Source: Paragordius varius
Taxonomy: Eukaryota; Nematomorpha
NCBI GenBank assembly: GCA_964247055.1
Contig: OZ176060.1
Span: forward strand, 1,488,001-1,552,000
DNA length: 64,000 bases
Reading direction: 5' to 3'
This document shows, one piece after another, positions 9,622 through 20,969 of the stretch (position 1 is the first letter of the stretch; every line of letters starts with the position of its first letter). Position numbers and translations under genes: made by a program. The notes beneath the pieces were generated by a model that worked only from the letters and a program-made list of their open reading frames with translations, did not search any database and had not been told where the DNA came from.

Positions 9622-12290
9622 GCGAAATTATTTGTCCAATCAATATCTCTGTTATATTTGATAACAACTTCAATATTCTAATAAACGATCCTAGATACAA
9701 ATATTATTATGAATATCAAGATGCAATATCTAAAGCCGTTAGTATAAACATATATTGTTTAGATACAAATTACATTTTGGAAAAATGATTATCCTTCACT
9801 GCGCGGAGTTTATTTTCACAGCCACAACATTATATAGTGAGTTATTATATTGAATTACAAGTTCAATATATTTCAAATTTTGAGTGATTTTGGTTCGATA
9901 TTAGACATGACACTTGTGTATCCTAGGGCTTAACATATCCTCATTATAAATATTTATATGCTTTCACGAAACATATAATACTGTATCTATATTTTTAGTC
10001 CACTAAATGTTTTAATGATCGGAACATTGACATTTTTTGGAAATAAATATCCATCTGAAAATCAATTATTATCAATTATTGATAATTATCTATTGTCTAA
10101 CTTACAAATACTGGTACCAATCATTTCAATTAAATCATCATCTCAATGTGATGGTATATTGAATTTAAATCTAGATTTACACATCCCAATCATGTTAAAG
10201 TTAAATGTGCAAGAAACGGATTACGGTGTCCATATTGAATGGCTTACTCAAATTAAACTCGATAAATTATATGTAGAATGGAAAAAAATTGATAACATAA
10301 AAAGTAAAAAAAAACGCGATAGCACTAAATCAGAAACCAATATTTTGGTCATAGATTCAGAAAATTTAGTTTGAATAATTTATAATTTGTAGAATCAATA
10401 TGATATTTACGATGTTAAGCCAAACACATTATATGAATTCAGTATAACGCCCCACAACAAAATAGGGTTCGGTTCCGTTCAATCCACGGTAATAAAAACA
10501 AGAAGGAGTATTTATAGTATATTTTTTAATTTAAAAATAAGAATTGCAAGGAAACAAATCTATGGTATGGGCATGGATTTTAATCATAATTGGTTTTATA
10601 CTGATAATAATTATAATATTGGCTACAATTTTTTATAGAAAAAAAAAACATGATATTGGTATTTTTTTATTAACTTTAGCCGCTGAAGTACAAAATAAGT
10701 TGATGAAAGAAATTCAAAATACATTAGCGCCCAAAAAAGATATAAATGTAAACGAGTCTGAAGAATTGGAGTTTTTATTTGATTTAAATTTTGATTATTA
10801 TGGCAAAATTGATTCAAATATATATTATAGTCCCTATTACAATTATAGTAAGTGTATAGTTTTAAATTTTAGCAAATGAAGTTTTTTATGATGAAACAGG
10901 AAATGCAATAAGTGCTTCTTTTGCAACCGAAAGTAATTAAATCTATCAAATATAATAACTATAACTATTTATTTTATATCCCTTAAAAATAGCAATAAAT
11001 TATTCACTAGTTAACAATCTGATTCAAATTAAGCCAAATTTGAAAAAATCTTCTACTGCTACGTTATTTTTTCATAAAATTTCTGTAATATTGTGCTTTT
11101 CTGATGCTATTAAAGTTAATTTTATAATAAAAATATGGGTTCTCTTGCATTATTTTAACACTTAATTGTTCTTACTTTTTTAATTTACCTTTAGCAGAGC
11201 TCGTAATTAAACTACATTTTTGGAAGTTAATTTAGTTAAACATTGTTTTCATGTATAAGATAAAAAAGTTTTTATTACATTTTTGAAACTAGAGGCTACA
11301 ATTGTGAAGCTCCAAAACATATTGAAAGAAACAGCTGATATTAAAATCAAAATATATCAAATGATTTTAAAGTTATTTACATTTACTAACAATAATATAC
11401 ATTTATTGCCTTTTGCAATAGTGATTTTAAAAAATTTATAAAAAATGGCGGAAATAATTATCAGATAAAATTTTTTTACAATTTAAGATTTTATTAAAAA
11501 TTTTTATGCGCCTAAAAAACTTAAGCCATGTTTTCGAATGCGGCTAAATACTTTAAATACATTTAAAGATCTTCACATTTCAATACACTCGATGTAAAAA
11601 CCCTAACAATTGGAATATTATTTAGCTGTTGTACACATGTTAATCTGGCTGAATTTTAATCTTCGTGTTTATTCATAAAATGAATAATAACAAGTTTTTT
11701 TAGATCATTTTACAGTAAAAATTGAATTTATACGGACAAAATGTAAAAATATAAAGACAATTTTTTTATAAAAGACAACCATACTATTTTTAAAACTTGA
11801 TTTATCCTAAAAATATTTGATTACAATCATAAAATACAAAATCGATTGTGTTACCAATTTACATTTGTATATTATATGTAGTTTAAAACAGTGAGTTATA
11901 TTAAAAAAAAGAGATTAAAAAAGTATAGTTTGTAAAAAATATTTGTCTTAATATTTCACGTTTTGTCCGTATAATTTCAATTTTTAGTGTAAATTTTATC
12001 ACAATTTTATATAAATGCCAACTTTTGCATTTTTAATTAATCCCATATATTTTACAATAGGTTTAAACTGGCCTGGTAGTAGCCCCAGTTTGAGTAGGAC
12101 TAAAATAAATGTGTTATATCCAAGTTTTAATGGCTATTATTTAAATTTCTATTACATTATTAATTAATGTTTCTATAAAGATATAATACCTAACCAAATT
12201 TCTGATGGTATGGCGGAACCTTCCTCTTCATGCGCAAATCAAGGCTATTATGACGAACACGGCGAATGGCATTATGGTCAGATGCAATAA
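9622..12290 (+). CDS. SEA-like / fibronectin III single-pass membrane receptor, 3' part
   Basis: Nine exons joined in phase give 386 residues to the stop: 9622-9737, 9763-9836, 9885-9917, 9999-10368, 10393-10507, 10542-10658, 10680-10847, 10873-10932, 12181-12290. Residues about 5-120 look like a SEA domain (strand-rich, LNDPRYK-like start, GTLTFFGN then a helix). Residues 136-235 are a fibronectin III domain (VHIEW tryptophan, then KPNTLYEFSITPHNKIGFGS). Residues 242-267 form a membrane helix with RKKK stop-transfer, followed by a 115-residue tyrosine-rich tail (YYDEHGEWHYG near the end). Inferred role: cell-surface adhesion or signalling; no named orthologue recognised. The gene starts at a splice acceptor, so the N-terminus is missing. 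The 48-nt second intron is the least certain junction. A polyadenylation-like AATAAA overlaps the stop. Confidence 0.75.
9738..9762 (+). other. Micro-intron, 25 nt
   Basis: GTTAGT donor, TGTTTAG acceptor, phase 0. Without removal the SEA-like frame runs into a stop; with removal it continues as IQITFWKNDYPSLRGVYF. Confidence 0.65.
10369..10392 (+). other. Micro-intron, 24 nt
   Basis: GTTTGA donor, TTTGTAG acceptor, phase 0. It holds two in-frame stops (TGA, TAG) between the two halves of the fibronectin III domain, which are otherwise in one frame. Strong evidence that it is spliced out. Confidence 0.8.
10508..10541 (+). other. Micro-intron, 34 nt
   Basis: GTATTT donor, AAATAAG acceptor, phase 1. 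Links the end of the FN3 domain (VIKTRR) to the segment before the membrane helix and changes the frame. Confidence 0.7.
10659..10679 (+). other. Micro-intron, 21 nt
   Basis: GTATTT donor, ACTTTAG acceptor, phase 1. Length is a multiple of three and has no stop, so retention would add seven hydrophobic residues after the RKKK anchor. Those residues suit a T-rich intron better than a cytoplasmic tail. Constitutive or optional splicing cannot be told apart. Confidence 0.55.
10848..10872 (+). other. Micro-intron, 25 nt
   Basis: Consensus donor GTAAGT and TTTTAG acceptor, phase 1. Removal joins the tyrosine-rich tail to NEVFYDETGNAISASF in a new frame. Confidence 0.75.
11713..11989. mobile_element. 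277-bp TA-flanked MITE in receptor intron
   Basis: The left end CAGTAAAAATTGAATTTATA and the right end are inverted repeats of about 45 bp around a core that reads CGGACAAAA on the left arm and TTTTGTCCG on the right. TA flanks both ends (11711-11712, 11990-11991). Relatives: 47304-47554 and 52809-53068. Lies in the 1.25-kb last intron of the receptor gene. Tc1/mariner-like, non-autonomous. Confidence 0.8.
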
Positions 12291-13085
12291 ATAAAAATAT
12301 AAAGATAAAAAATAACATGTAAAATTGATAAAATAAAGTTCAAGTTATGACAAAAAATATCATCCCCAACATTCCAACATGTGTGAATTGTAAAAATATT
12401 ATACATTATCTCATAATTTATATTTTACAATAAACCACCACATTCTCCTATATACTTGTTTTATGTATGTTGCCGGCAAGTGTGACTATTGGAATGCATA
12501 ATGGCAAGTAACATTTGTACTTATAGTCAATCGTTGCGCTCGAATCAGCCTTATACATTTTTATTTTTGCTATTACTATAATATGTTTCAGCAATATTTA
12601 AACTGTAGCCCTTGAAGTAATGTGTCCAAACTTTGCCATTTTTAGATATGGAGCAGTTAACACAATAGTGTAAATAATTTTATATCATTCGTAAGGACCA
12701 AAGCCAAAACCATCATGAAAATTCTGAAAACTTTCTCAATAAAATTAATATATTTTGCCAGAATACATTTTTGTAGTCATTGTGTCTAGCTTAGATAGTT
12801 TTTGGAATTAATTTAATTTTTGTCAAAAAAATTTAAGCATAATGTGCGCTAATTTTCAACGCTCAAATTAAATTTTTGATAACTCGAAAGGTCAAAACGC
12901 AAAGGCACAATAAAAACCTAATGATTGTCTTAAGAATAATTATACATCGAGATAGAGTTTTGTGCGCATGTTTTATGAATAATGATTATAGTTTTGTAAA
13001 ACTAAGATAATAGTCAAATTCATATTTATAAACTTGTGTTAATACGATATACATAAAATAAAGCGTATAAAATCAAAACCTTATT
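12291..13085. other. No gene seen
   Basis: 3' flank of the receptor gene; further AATAAA hexamers about 40 nt beyond the stop. Nothing else recognised. Confidence 0.4.
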
Positions 13086-15710
13086 ATACCATTTGTACTT
13101 CAAGGGTGTCCTTGAACACTTCAAGTTGGTCCTTGAACATTTCAAGTTGGTCCTTGAACAGTTCAAGTTGGTCCTTGACAATTCAAGTTGGTCCTTTAAC
13201 AATTCAAGTTGGTCCTTTAACAGTTCAAGTTGGTCCTTGAACATTTCAAGTTGGTCCTTGAACACTTCAATTTAATCCTTTGACTTTTTTGTTTTGTTTT
13301 TAACTTTTATCAATCAAATCGTAAATAATTCATCGATTTTATTATAACATAAATTTTAAATCAATATCAACTTTTAATCTTTGAGAAACCGTATATCCTT
13401 ATTGATTTCTTAAAATAATTTTGGATATTTATAAGATTATTCATGAAATGAAAAATATATAAGTTTTCTGAGTTATATACCATTTGCACTTCAAGAGTGT
13501 CCTTTAACACTTCATGGTCCTTGAACATTTCAAGTTGGTCCTTGAACACTTCAAGTTGGTCCTTAAAATTTATAAATTTTGATTTAACCATAATTTTTGC
13601 ATTTATTTTTTTATTTTATTATTTATTAACCTAATTTTTTTATTTATTATATATTTATTCATTTAAATAAAATTTTTTACTGAAAAACCTATACGGTTTT
13701 TCAAAGATTAAAAGTTGATATAGTTTTAATTTATGTTAAATAATAAAAATTAGGTTAAAAACAATAAAATAGGCGAATTATTAACGATTTGATTGATAAA
13801 AGTTAAAAAAAAGCAAAGGACCAACTTGAAGTGTTCAAGGACCAACTTGAAGTGTTCAAGGACACTCTTGAAGTGTTCAAGGACACTCTTGAAGTGCAAA
13901 CGGTATAAATTAAAATTTTGATTAAAAACAATTAAAAGTCAATAATTTTGTTTAATTGTAAAAAAATAGTTTGAAACAAAAAAAGTGGTTTTTCAATAAG
14001 GTTTTTCAAAGATTAAAAGTTGATATAGTTTTAATTTATGTTAAATAATAAAAATTAGGTTAAAAACAATAAAATAGGCGAATTATTAACGATTTGATTG
14101 ATAAAAGTTAAAAAAAAGCAAAGGACCAACTTGAAGTGTTCAAGGACACTCTTGAAGTGTTCAAGGAAACTCTTGAAGTGCAAATGGTATAAATTAAAAT
14201 TTTCACTAAAAACAATTAAAAGTCAATAATTTTGTTTAATTGTAAAAAAATAGTTTGAAACAAAAAAGGGTTTTTCAATAAATAATTTTATTTTAAAATG
14301 AATAAATATATAATAAATAAAAATTAGTTAATAAATGATAAAATAAAAAAAATAAATGCTAAAATTATGGTTGAATATAAATTTATAAATAAGGACCAAC
14401 TTGAAGTGTTCAAGGACCAACTTGAAATGTTCAAGGACCATGAAGTGTTCAAGGACACTCTTGAAGTGCAAATGGTATAAATTAAAATTTTTCATTAAAA
14501 ACAATTAAAAGTCAAAAATTTTGTTCAATAGTAAAAAATAGTTTGAAACAAAAAGTGGTTTTTCAAAAAAATTTATTTTAAAATGAATAAATATATAATA
14601 AATAAAGATTAGGTTAATAAATGATAAAATAAAAAAATAAATGTTAAAATTTTGGTTGAATTTAAATTTATAAATTTTAAGGACCAACTTGAATTGTTCA
14701 CTTGGACTGTTCAAGGACAAACTTGAATTGTTCACTTGGACTGTTCAAAGACCAACTTGAATTGTTCACTTAGACTGTTCAAGGACCAACTTGAAGTGTA
14801 CAAGGACCAACTTGAACTGTTCAAGGACCAACTTGAAATGTTAAAGGAGCAACTTGAAGTGTTCAAGTCTTGAAGTGCAAATGGTATATATGAAATATCG
14901 TATTACATATCTAGTAAAATTTATATAAGTGTTTTAAATGGAAAAGTTAAACAAAGAATCCCATTTGTCTAAAAACGCTCAGTTGCACATTAGATTAGTA
15001 TACTATTTGGACTTCAAGAGTGTACTTGTACACTTCAAGTTGTTCCTTGAACAGTTCAAGTTGGTCCTTGAACACTTCAAGTTGGTCCTTGAAAATACAA
15101 GTTGGTCCTTGAACATTTCAAGTTAGTCCTTGAACAGTTGGTCCTTTGGCTTTTTTGTTTTGTTTTTAACTTTTATCAATCAAATCGTAAATAATTCATC
15201 TATTTTATTGTTTTTAACCTATTTTCTATTATTTAATATAAAATTTAAATCGATATCAACTTTTAATTTTTGAAAAACCGTATATCTTATTTAATTTCTT
15301 AAAATAATTTTGGATGTTTATAAGATTTTAACACGAAATGAATAAATATATAAGTTTTCTGGGTTATTAATTGAAATTTTTCATTGAAAACATTTTAAAG
15401 TCAATAATTTTGTTCAATTAAAAAAAAAAGTTTGAAACAAAAAATGGTTTTCCAATAAAGAATTTTATTTTTAAATGTATAAATATATAATAAATAAAGA
15501 AAATAAGGTTAATAAATAAAAGAATAAAAAAATAAATGCAAAACTTATGTTTAAATCAAAATTTATAAATTTTAAGGACCAACTTGAAGTGTTCAAGGAC
15601 CCACTTGAATAGTTCAAAGACCAACTTGAACTGTTTAAAGACCAACTTGAAATGTTCAAGGACCAACTTGAAGTGTTCAAGGACACTTTTGAAGTGCAAA
15701 TGGTATCGGG
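13086..15710. repeat. 21-bp minisatellite array in clustered inverted-end elements
   Basis: Eight blocks of the unit TTCAAGTTGGTCCTTGAACAC with variants: 13088-13275, 13487-13566, 13815-13900, 14130-14190, 14388-14475, 14683-14885, 15001-15148, 15576-15708. They are in both orientations and separated by A+T-rich spacers of two kinds. Blocks often end in ACCATTTGCACTTCAAG or its reverse complement, so each pair looks like an element whose inverted ends contain an expandable minisatellite. Because 21 bp is seven codons, both strands give chance ORFs (LEHFKLV; VFKDQLE). Other copies: 5950-6430, 54250-54376, 59745-59830. Confidence 0.85.
13695..14286 (+). repeat. 305-bp direct tandem duplication
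   Basis: The segment starting GGTTTTTCAAAGATTAAAAG at 13695 is repeated almost exactly at 14000, including spacer and minisatellite block. The second copy has fewer 21-bp units. Confidence 0.8.
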
Positions 15711-16602
15711 ATTTCCCTTCGGTAGTACAAATTTTTAATATTATTGATTTGAACTACAAGACTGTATAAAATACTTATTATTAAAAAATGAGTTTTTTAA
15801 ACTAGATTTCATTAAATACTTAAAAATATCTTAAAAAGGGTCAATTGCGATAATTTATATTTTCGAAAAGGCAGTTAATAAAATATAAATTTTTTATATA
15901 TGGGTCGGCAACGCGCGGAATCGTCACTCGGTCTAAATAATTATCTTTATATTTTATAGTATATATAAATTTTTACTGTGTCGTAATGCGTCCTCTCTTA
16001 TATTTTTTTAAAAATTATCAAACTAATTGTTTTAATATCATAAGCCAAATCATTTATATAAACAAACATTTAAACATAAATTTTATTAAATCAAGGCTTA
16101 GATACATAGACAGATAAAATGCAGAATTTTTGTAAATCATGCTGGTGTCATGTTTTAATAATTTATTATTCTCAATAATGAAAAACTCCAGTACTTTTAT
16201 AATTAAGTAAATTAATTTGTCGTTTTCATAATCGATGGATGGTAATATGAAGCAACGACAATAATTATCTTTGGGAGAAAAACAAAAAGTCAAATACGTC
16301 CTTAATTAATTTTCCATGAATCAATGTGAACAAGAAACATAAACGCACCTATGCTTTTATTATTCCCTTTTCTATCAAAGATTGAACTCAAATAATATCA
16401 CGGCTGAACTATTTCTAAATATAAGTTATATAGTTCTGCTTCAGTTTGAAAAATTCTGAGGGATGATTAATCCTGATTTATAGTTTCTGCTACAATATGT
16501 ATATTTAAATAGATTATTGTAACTTGTCTTTGTTCTGGAAAATAATTAATTTTCAAAATTTTGATAGCAAATTTAGATTATGTTTATATTTATACTCTAG
16601 AA
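15711..16602. other. No gene seen
   Basis: A+T-rich. A 79-codon ORF at 16054-16293 (-) has no recognisable domain. Confidence 0.4.
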
Positions 16603-16888
16603 AAGGGTTATTTAACACAATCTTGTGAGTCGCATTTTCGATTCAAAAACTGACTGGCCGCATTTCAAATTTATATTTAAGCATTCATAAATATTTTGTT
16701 TGATTTAAAACGTAAGACTAAAATGCAAACAGAAAACAATGTTTTCTTGTTCGTTTTGCAAATCGAATGGATTTATTCAGAATTTTTTTTGAGAAATATC
16801 AATTTTATAAAGAATTATAAGCGTGTTTTAGCAAATTTTTGGCAAGCCGCACATTAAATCTTGGAGGGCCGCATGTTGGCCACCTCTG
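16603..16888. mobile_element. hAT-type MITE with perfect 8-bp target duplication
   Basis: The right end reads GGCCGCATGTTGGCCACCTCTG, matching in reverse the usual hAT start CAGAGGTGGCCAAC; the left end is a decayed counterpart. CTCTAGAA flanks both sides exactly (16595-16602 and 16889-16896), the 8-bp duplication made by hAT elements. Confidence 0.75.
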
Positions 16889-16896
16889 CTCTAGAA

Positions 16897-17194
16897 CAAA
16901 GATAACCAAAAGAATTTAAAGGGCCGCAAAAAAATATTTATCTTGTCTCAAGGGCCATACACCAAACATAGATAAAACCATAAGGTTTACAACATATAGA
17001 ATATTTATACTCTAATAAAGTGTATCAAAATTTAGAAAATAATTCAAGGCCATGCACTTTAAAGACTGCACACAGCTAATGGTTTTACCACGGCTCTTAA
17101 TTATTTTAAAATATCATTTAGTTACACTAAAAGGTTTGGCACCTATTATTTTGTTATCGAAAATGCGCCCGTCCAAAAGGTATGCCGACCCCTG
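16897..17194. mobile_element. Second hAT-type MITE, abutting the first
   Basis: Starts CAAAGATAACC and ends GCCGACCCCTG, the reverse complement of a CAGGGGTCGGC hAT end. GGGCCGC motifs lie just inside both ends. The flanks CTCTAGAA and TTCTAGTG are similar, so the two elements seem to share one target region. Confidence 0.55.
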
Positions 17195-17679
17195 TTCTAG
17201 TGTTAATAATAGTGCTAAGCAATTGATTGTTTTTCAAATTTTGTAGATTTTCAAACATTTAGCTTTAAGTTAATATCCTTTTTTTGGATCCCAACTAGGC
17301 ACCTATAGGGTCACTGTTAATATTGTAATAGATAATTTTTGCTGGATTTGTTATTAAATTAATTCATTTTTAATACAACTTAAATTTAATTTATCGGAAA
17401 CACAGTGTTAAATGTGATCTGATAGGCTGCGTTTAGCAGTACAGTGATAGATTTAAAAAAACAGCGCCTGTACTGCGCTGATTTTCGTACTCCTTTTTGA
17501 AATTTAAAAAACAATAATTTTTTTAATATATAAAATTACCTTTTATTTGTACAAAATAATTATTTTAGAATTTGTTTTTGTTATCTAAGATTGGCGGTCA
17601 AACCGCTTTATAATATTTTTATGCACCCATATTTAAATTTAACATATAAGACGATGTCCACAAAATAATATCCTAATGA
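17195..17679. other. No gene seen
   Basis: Nothing recognised. Confidence 0.4.
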
Positions 17680-18480
17680 GATAATATTCTGAATGGAAAA
17701 TATATTAGGATTATCGTAGTAATTATGGTTATAGCTTCTGCGTGATTTGAGAAAGTACCACTTTTGGAATAACTCCATATCAGATTAATTTAAGCACATT
17801 TTGAAAGATATATACTTCATAACTAAAATTAAAGTATATCATAAAGTACATATTCAAAACTATATCTCTTAAAAACGCAAAAATAGCGATATGGCGCAAT
17901 AAAAATTTTAAGTAAATGCTAAATATTGATATCAACTAAAAATATATTAATTTTAGCATTTTGTTAAGGCGTGCTCCAACGATATTGAGACCTAATGGTA
18001 ATTATTATAGAAACACTTTTTCTATATAATTCGATGAGGCTAAACAATCGCTTCATTTTAATTTAAAGGTTTTGCTTTCAATTGGGTAATTGAAAAAAAA
18101 ACATTTTAAATTCAACATAATGAAGACGAAATGTATTAATCAAAAATCTGAGGTTATATAAATGTACAGCATAATCGAAATATAGGGATGTTTTAATATC
18201 GTGTTTTGACCTATTTCATCACGCCTAAAATTATTATAAAGTACAATCATCAAATTTAATTGAATTTTTTTAAAAAAATTTTTTTACAAATTTTTTATGA
18301 AATCTCAACATTTTTTTTATTCTACAAAATTAGCTAGTTAAGAAAAGCCAAAAAATACCACATCTAAAAAATATGTTTTAATTTATGTATATAAATGATA
18401 TTTAGCTTTCAAAAATTTATTTAAAAAAATATGTGCGAAATTCGCCCATTTCCAATTAACATTTACCACATATGTGCAAA
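17680..18480 (+). repeat. Dispersed repeat, copy 2 (pair with 6500-7450)
   Basis: Collinear with 6500-7450 through the shared TTTAAAGG, ATGAAGACG, CAAAAATCTGAG and CACATCTAAAAA markers; strongly diverged. Confidence 0.45.
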
Positions 18481-18489
18481 CAACTTTCT

Positions 18490-18990
18490 TATCTTTGATA
18501 CAAAAAATCATTTCAGTCCTGAATCACATTGAGCACCCTGTTTAAATCAAAAATTTTTAATATGGAACAAATTGAAACAATTGCAGCACTTATATAAAAT
18601 TGATGCACCGATATATAAAAAAAGATTAATTTAAAAAACTTGGCATACTTATTTTATGGATAAACCCGAATGTAAAAATATAACGCACATGTGCATTAGT
18701 TAAATATAAAAATGATTCAAAATAAACCATTTTTGTGTTTAATTAATCTTAGATGCAATTTCATTACATCAAAAAAGACACCATATTTTGCAAAATGTTG
18801 AAATTAAAATAGCGTCGAAACAGTTTTTTATAAGGATTTTTTAAAACTAATATTTATATAAATATTTTGGCTTTTTATAGAGTTTTTATCATAGAAGCAT
18901 AATTTTAAATGGAATCGTCTACTTCAATAGTTTTTTAAATATATTAATTTAAATAATGCATGAGGTTTTTAGATACCCAATTTCAAATTA
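18490..18990 (+). repeat. Dispersed repeat F2
   Basis: Member of a four-copy family marked by TTTCAGTCCT, then CTGTTTAAATCAAA, and later AGAAGCATA with CAATAGTTTTT. Other copies: 20290-20780 (reverse), 25750-26250, 62585-63095. Confidence 0.5.
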
Positions 18991-19535
18991 TTTGATGATT
19001 ATATAATGGTTGATGTACCATTATTCTAGCCGTCATCATCATCTCGATGTTCAGAAACTAACCTAAATATATTCTTAGTTTAATACAGTGCACTGTATAA
19101 CAATTATCTGAAATATTTGGAATGCTATTTATACACCATCATGAAAATTTTAACTTTTAGTCCAAGTGAAATAGATATAGACACACCTTCGATACAATCA
19201 AAATAAAAAAACTGTTAATTATTTTTCCCGTTATATATGATCAGGTTGAATCTGTAAAGGTTTTACTTGGTTATATTTTTCCGATTATATCGAATACCAT
19301 TATATTTTGTTATTAATATTATATATATTTATATATATATATTGTAAAAAATATTGATTGCGTTTTTACATAATTTATAAATGACATTATAGCCATATTT
19401 GTAAAAAAGCAGACGAATAATATTTTATCGTCTGAATAATATACAAGATTTTATCAGTGATAAATTTAAATATTAAAAAGTTAAGCAGAGTTTCAACTTA
19501 TTAATTGAAAATTTTCATACAGTATCTATATATTT
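18991..19535. other. No gene seen
   Basis: A+T-rich with a short AT run near 19320. Confidence 0.4.
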
Positions 19536-19870
19536 ATTGAAATGGAAAATGCTTGGCTTTGTCATCTGTTTCCGGAAAACAGGTAGACCCATTCAAATCC
19601 AAATGTCGAAAAAATATATGCCCTGACAATAGCTTCGCCCTTTTTTGAATTAGGTAAATAGCCATACGAGTTCAATAAAAGCTTTAAATATTACCCATAA
19701 AAAGCTAAAAATTTTAGTATAGCGGTTTTTTCCGTTAGCCGTCAATTTGGGGCCTTTACACCAGTAAACAATATATTAGTATGAATGCAACGTTTAGAAA
19801 AACCTATGAGATCATAGAATAATGTTTCGAAATAATGCACATGCATGGATTTTTTTATTGATCACTTTTT
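19536..19870 (+). repeat. Fragment of the repeat family of 39995-42235
   Basis: Shares ATCTGTTTCCGGAAAACAGG, CAATAGCTTCGCC, TTCCGTTAGCCGTCAATTT and CCAGTAAACAATATATTAG with 41280-42190. It joins two distant parts of that family directly, so it carries an internal deletion. Confidence 0.7.
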
Positions 19871-20129
19871 AAATAGCCCCCTAGTAATATATAAAAGAGA
19901 GCTGTTAATTTAAAAATATAGTTAGTGTAGACGCCTGTTGGATAACTACTGTAATAAAAGTATTTTTGGTCTCCTTCAGTTTTAGATAAACGACTTAGTT
20001 TTACAGTTTTTGACGTCTACAGTCCCAAGATCATTAAAATCGATCGATATCACTGGTAAATAATAATTTGAAAGCTTATTAATTATTTATATTCAACCAT
20101 AATAAACATATATTTGCCTGTTGTACGAT

Positions 20130-20290
20130 TTTAAAAAATTTCAAAGAAAAAAATGGCGGCGAAAAAGTTTAAGGTGAGGATTTATTACTATTTTAAATTG
20201 CTTTAATTTTTTGTATCATGTGCTAACACATTTGATTCAAATTGGGGTATCTAAATAGCCCAGACTAAATTTGAGTTAGGATTTTCAAAC
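20130..20290 (+). repeat. Dispersed repeat fragment (GGCGGC core)
   Basis: Contains AAATGGCGGCGAAAAAGTTT, shared with 1190-1380, 11410-11620 and, reversed, 48410-48560. Confidence 0.5.
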
Positions 20291-20780
20291 TACTGAATGA
20301 AACCGTCCCAATTTTATGCTTCTAGCCTAATATAAATTATATAAATGCCAAAATATCTAAATAATTTAGTTTTGTTTTGAAAAAAAGTTTCATGTCAAAC
20401 TACTTCGACGCCATTTTGATTTGACAAAATTTTTGTAAAATATCGTTTTCATTTAATTTTAAGGGTAAAATTGAAGCTATTTTATATTTAAATTACATCA
20501 CATTGATAGAAATAGAAAAAGCAGTTTATTTTGTATTATTTCATAATTTTACCATTTCATACATATCACGTTGACTAAATTTTTACCTTTACGTTTTAGC
20601 TTAAAGTAAGTAGTATCAAGTATTTTTGATTAAAATTTTTTATATTTCAGATTATGATGTTATATAAGTGCAAAATTTTGCCATGATTTCGATTCTTGTC
20701 ATAATTTTTAAAGAATTTAATTTTAAACAGGCATGGGGTATCTAACTACCCCTATTTGAATCAAAGGACTGAAATGAATG
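20290..20780 (-). repeat. Dispersed repeat F2, reverse copy
   Basis: Reverse complement of the F2 family; ends in AATCAAAGGACTGAAATGAA, the reverse of the CAGTCCTTTGATT marker. Confidence 0.5.
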
Positions 20781-20969
20781 AGTTGTTTCAAGTGTTAAAA
20801 GGATAAAGAAAGCCTGTATTTAAATTCGGACTAATTTAAATAACTTTTGGGGTTAAATTACCTAAAAGATTGGGAAGTGCGTATATATAAGAATCATACG
20901 CATATGTAGGAAACATCGTATAAAATAAGATAAATATATTAATTTTAAACAATAGTAACGCATCTTCTA

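Noticed and set aside
13086-15710. CRISPR-like array
   Set aside because: Units are head-to-tail with no unique spacers between them, in both orientations, in a eukaryotic context.
13026-15769. Several ORFs of 60-79 codons with repeating LEHFKLV, KDQLE or SSWSLN heptads as coiled-coil genes
   Set aside because: They are forced by a 21-bp minisatellite with no stops in several frames; they end where the repeat ends.
16054-16293. 79-codon minus-strand ORF
   Set aside because: No recognisable domain and no supporting neighbours.
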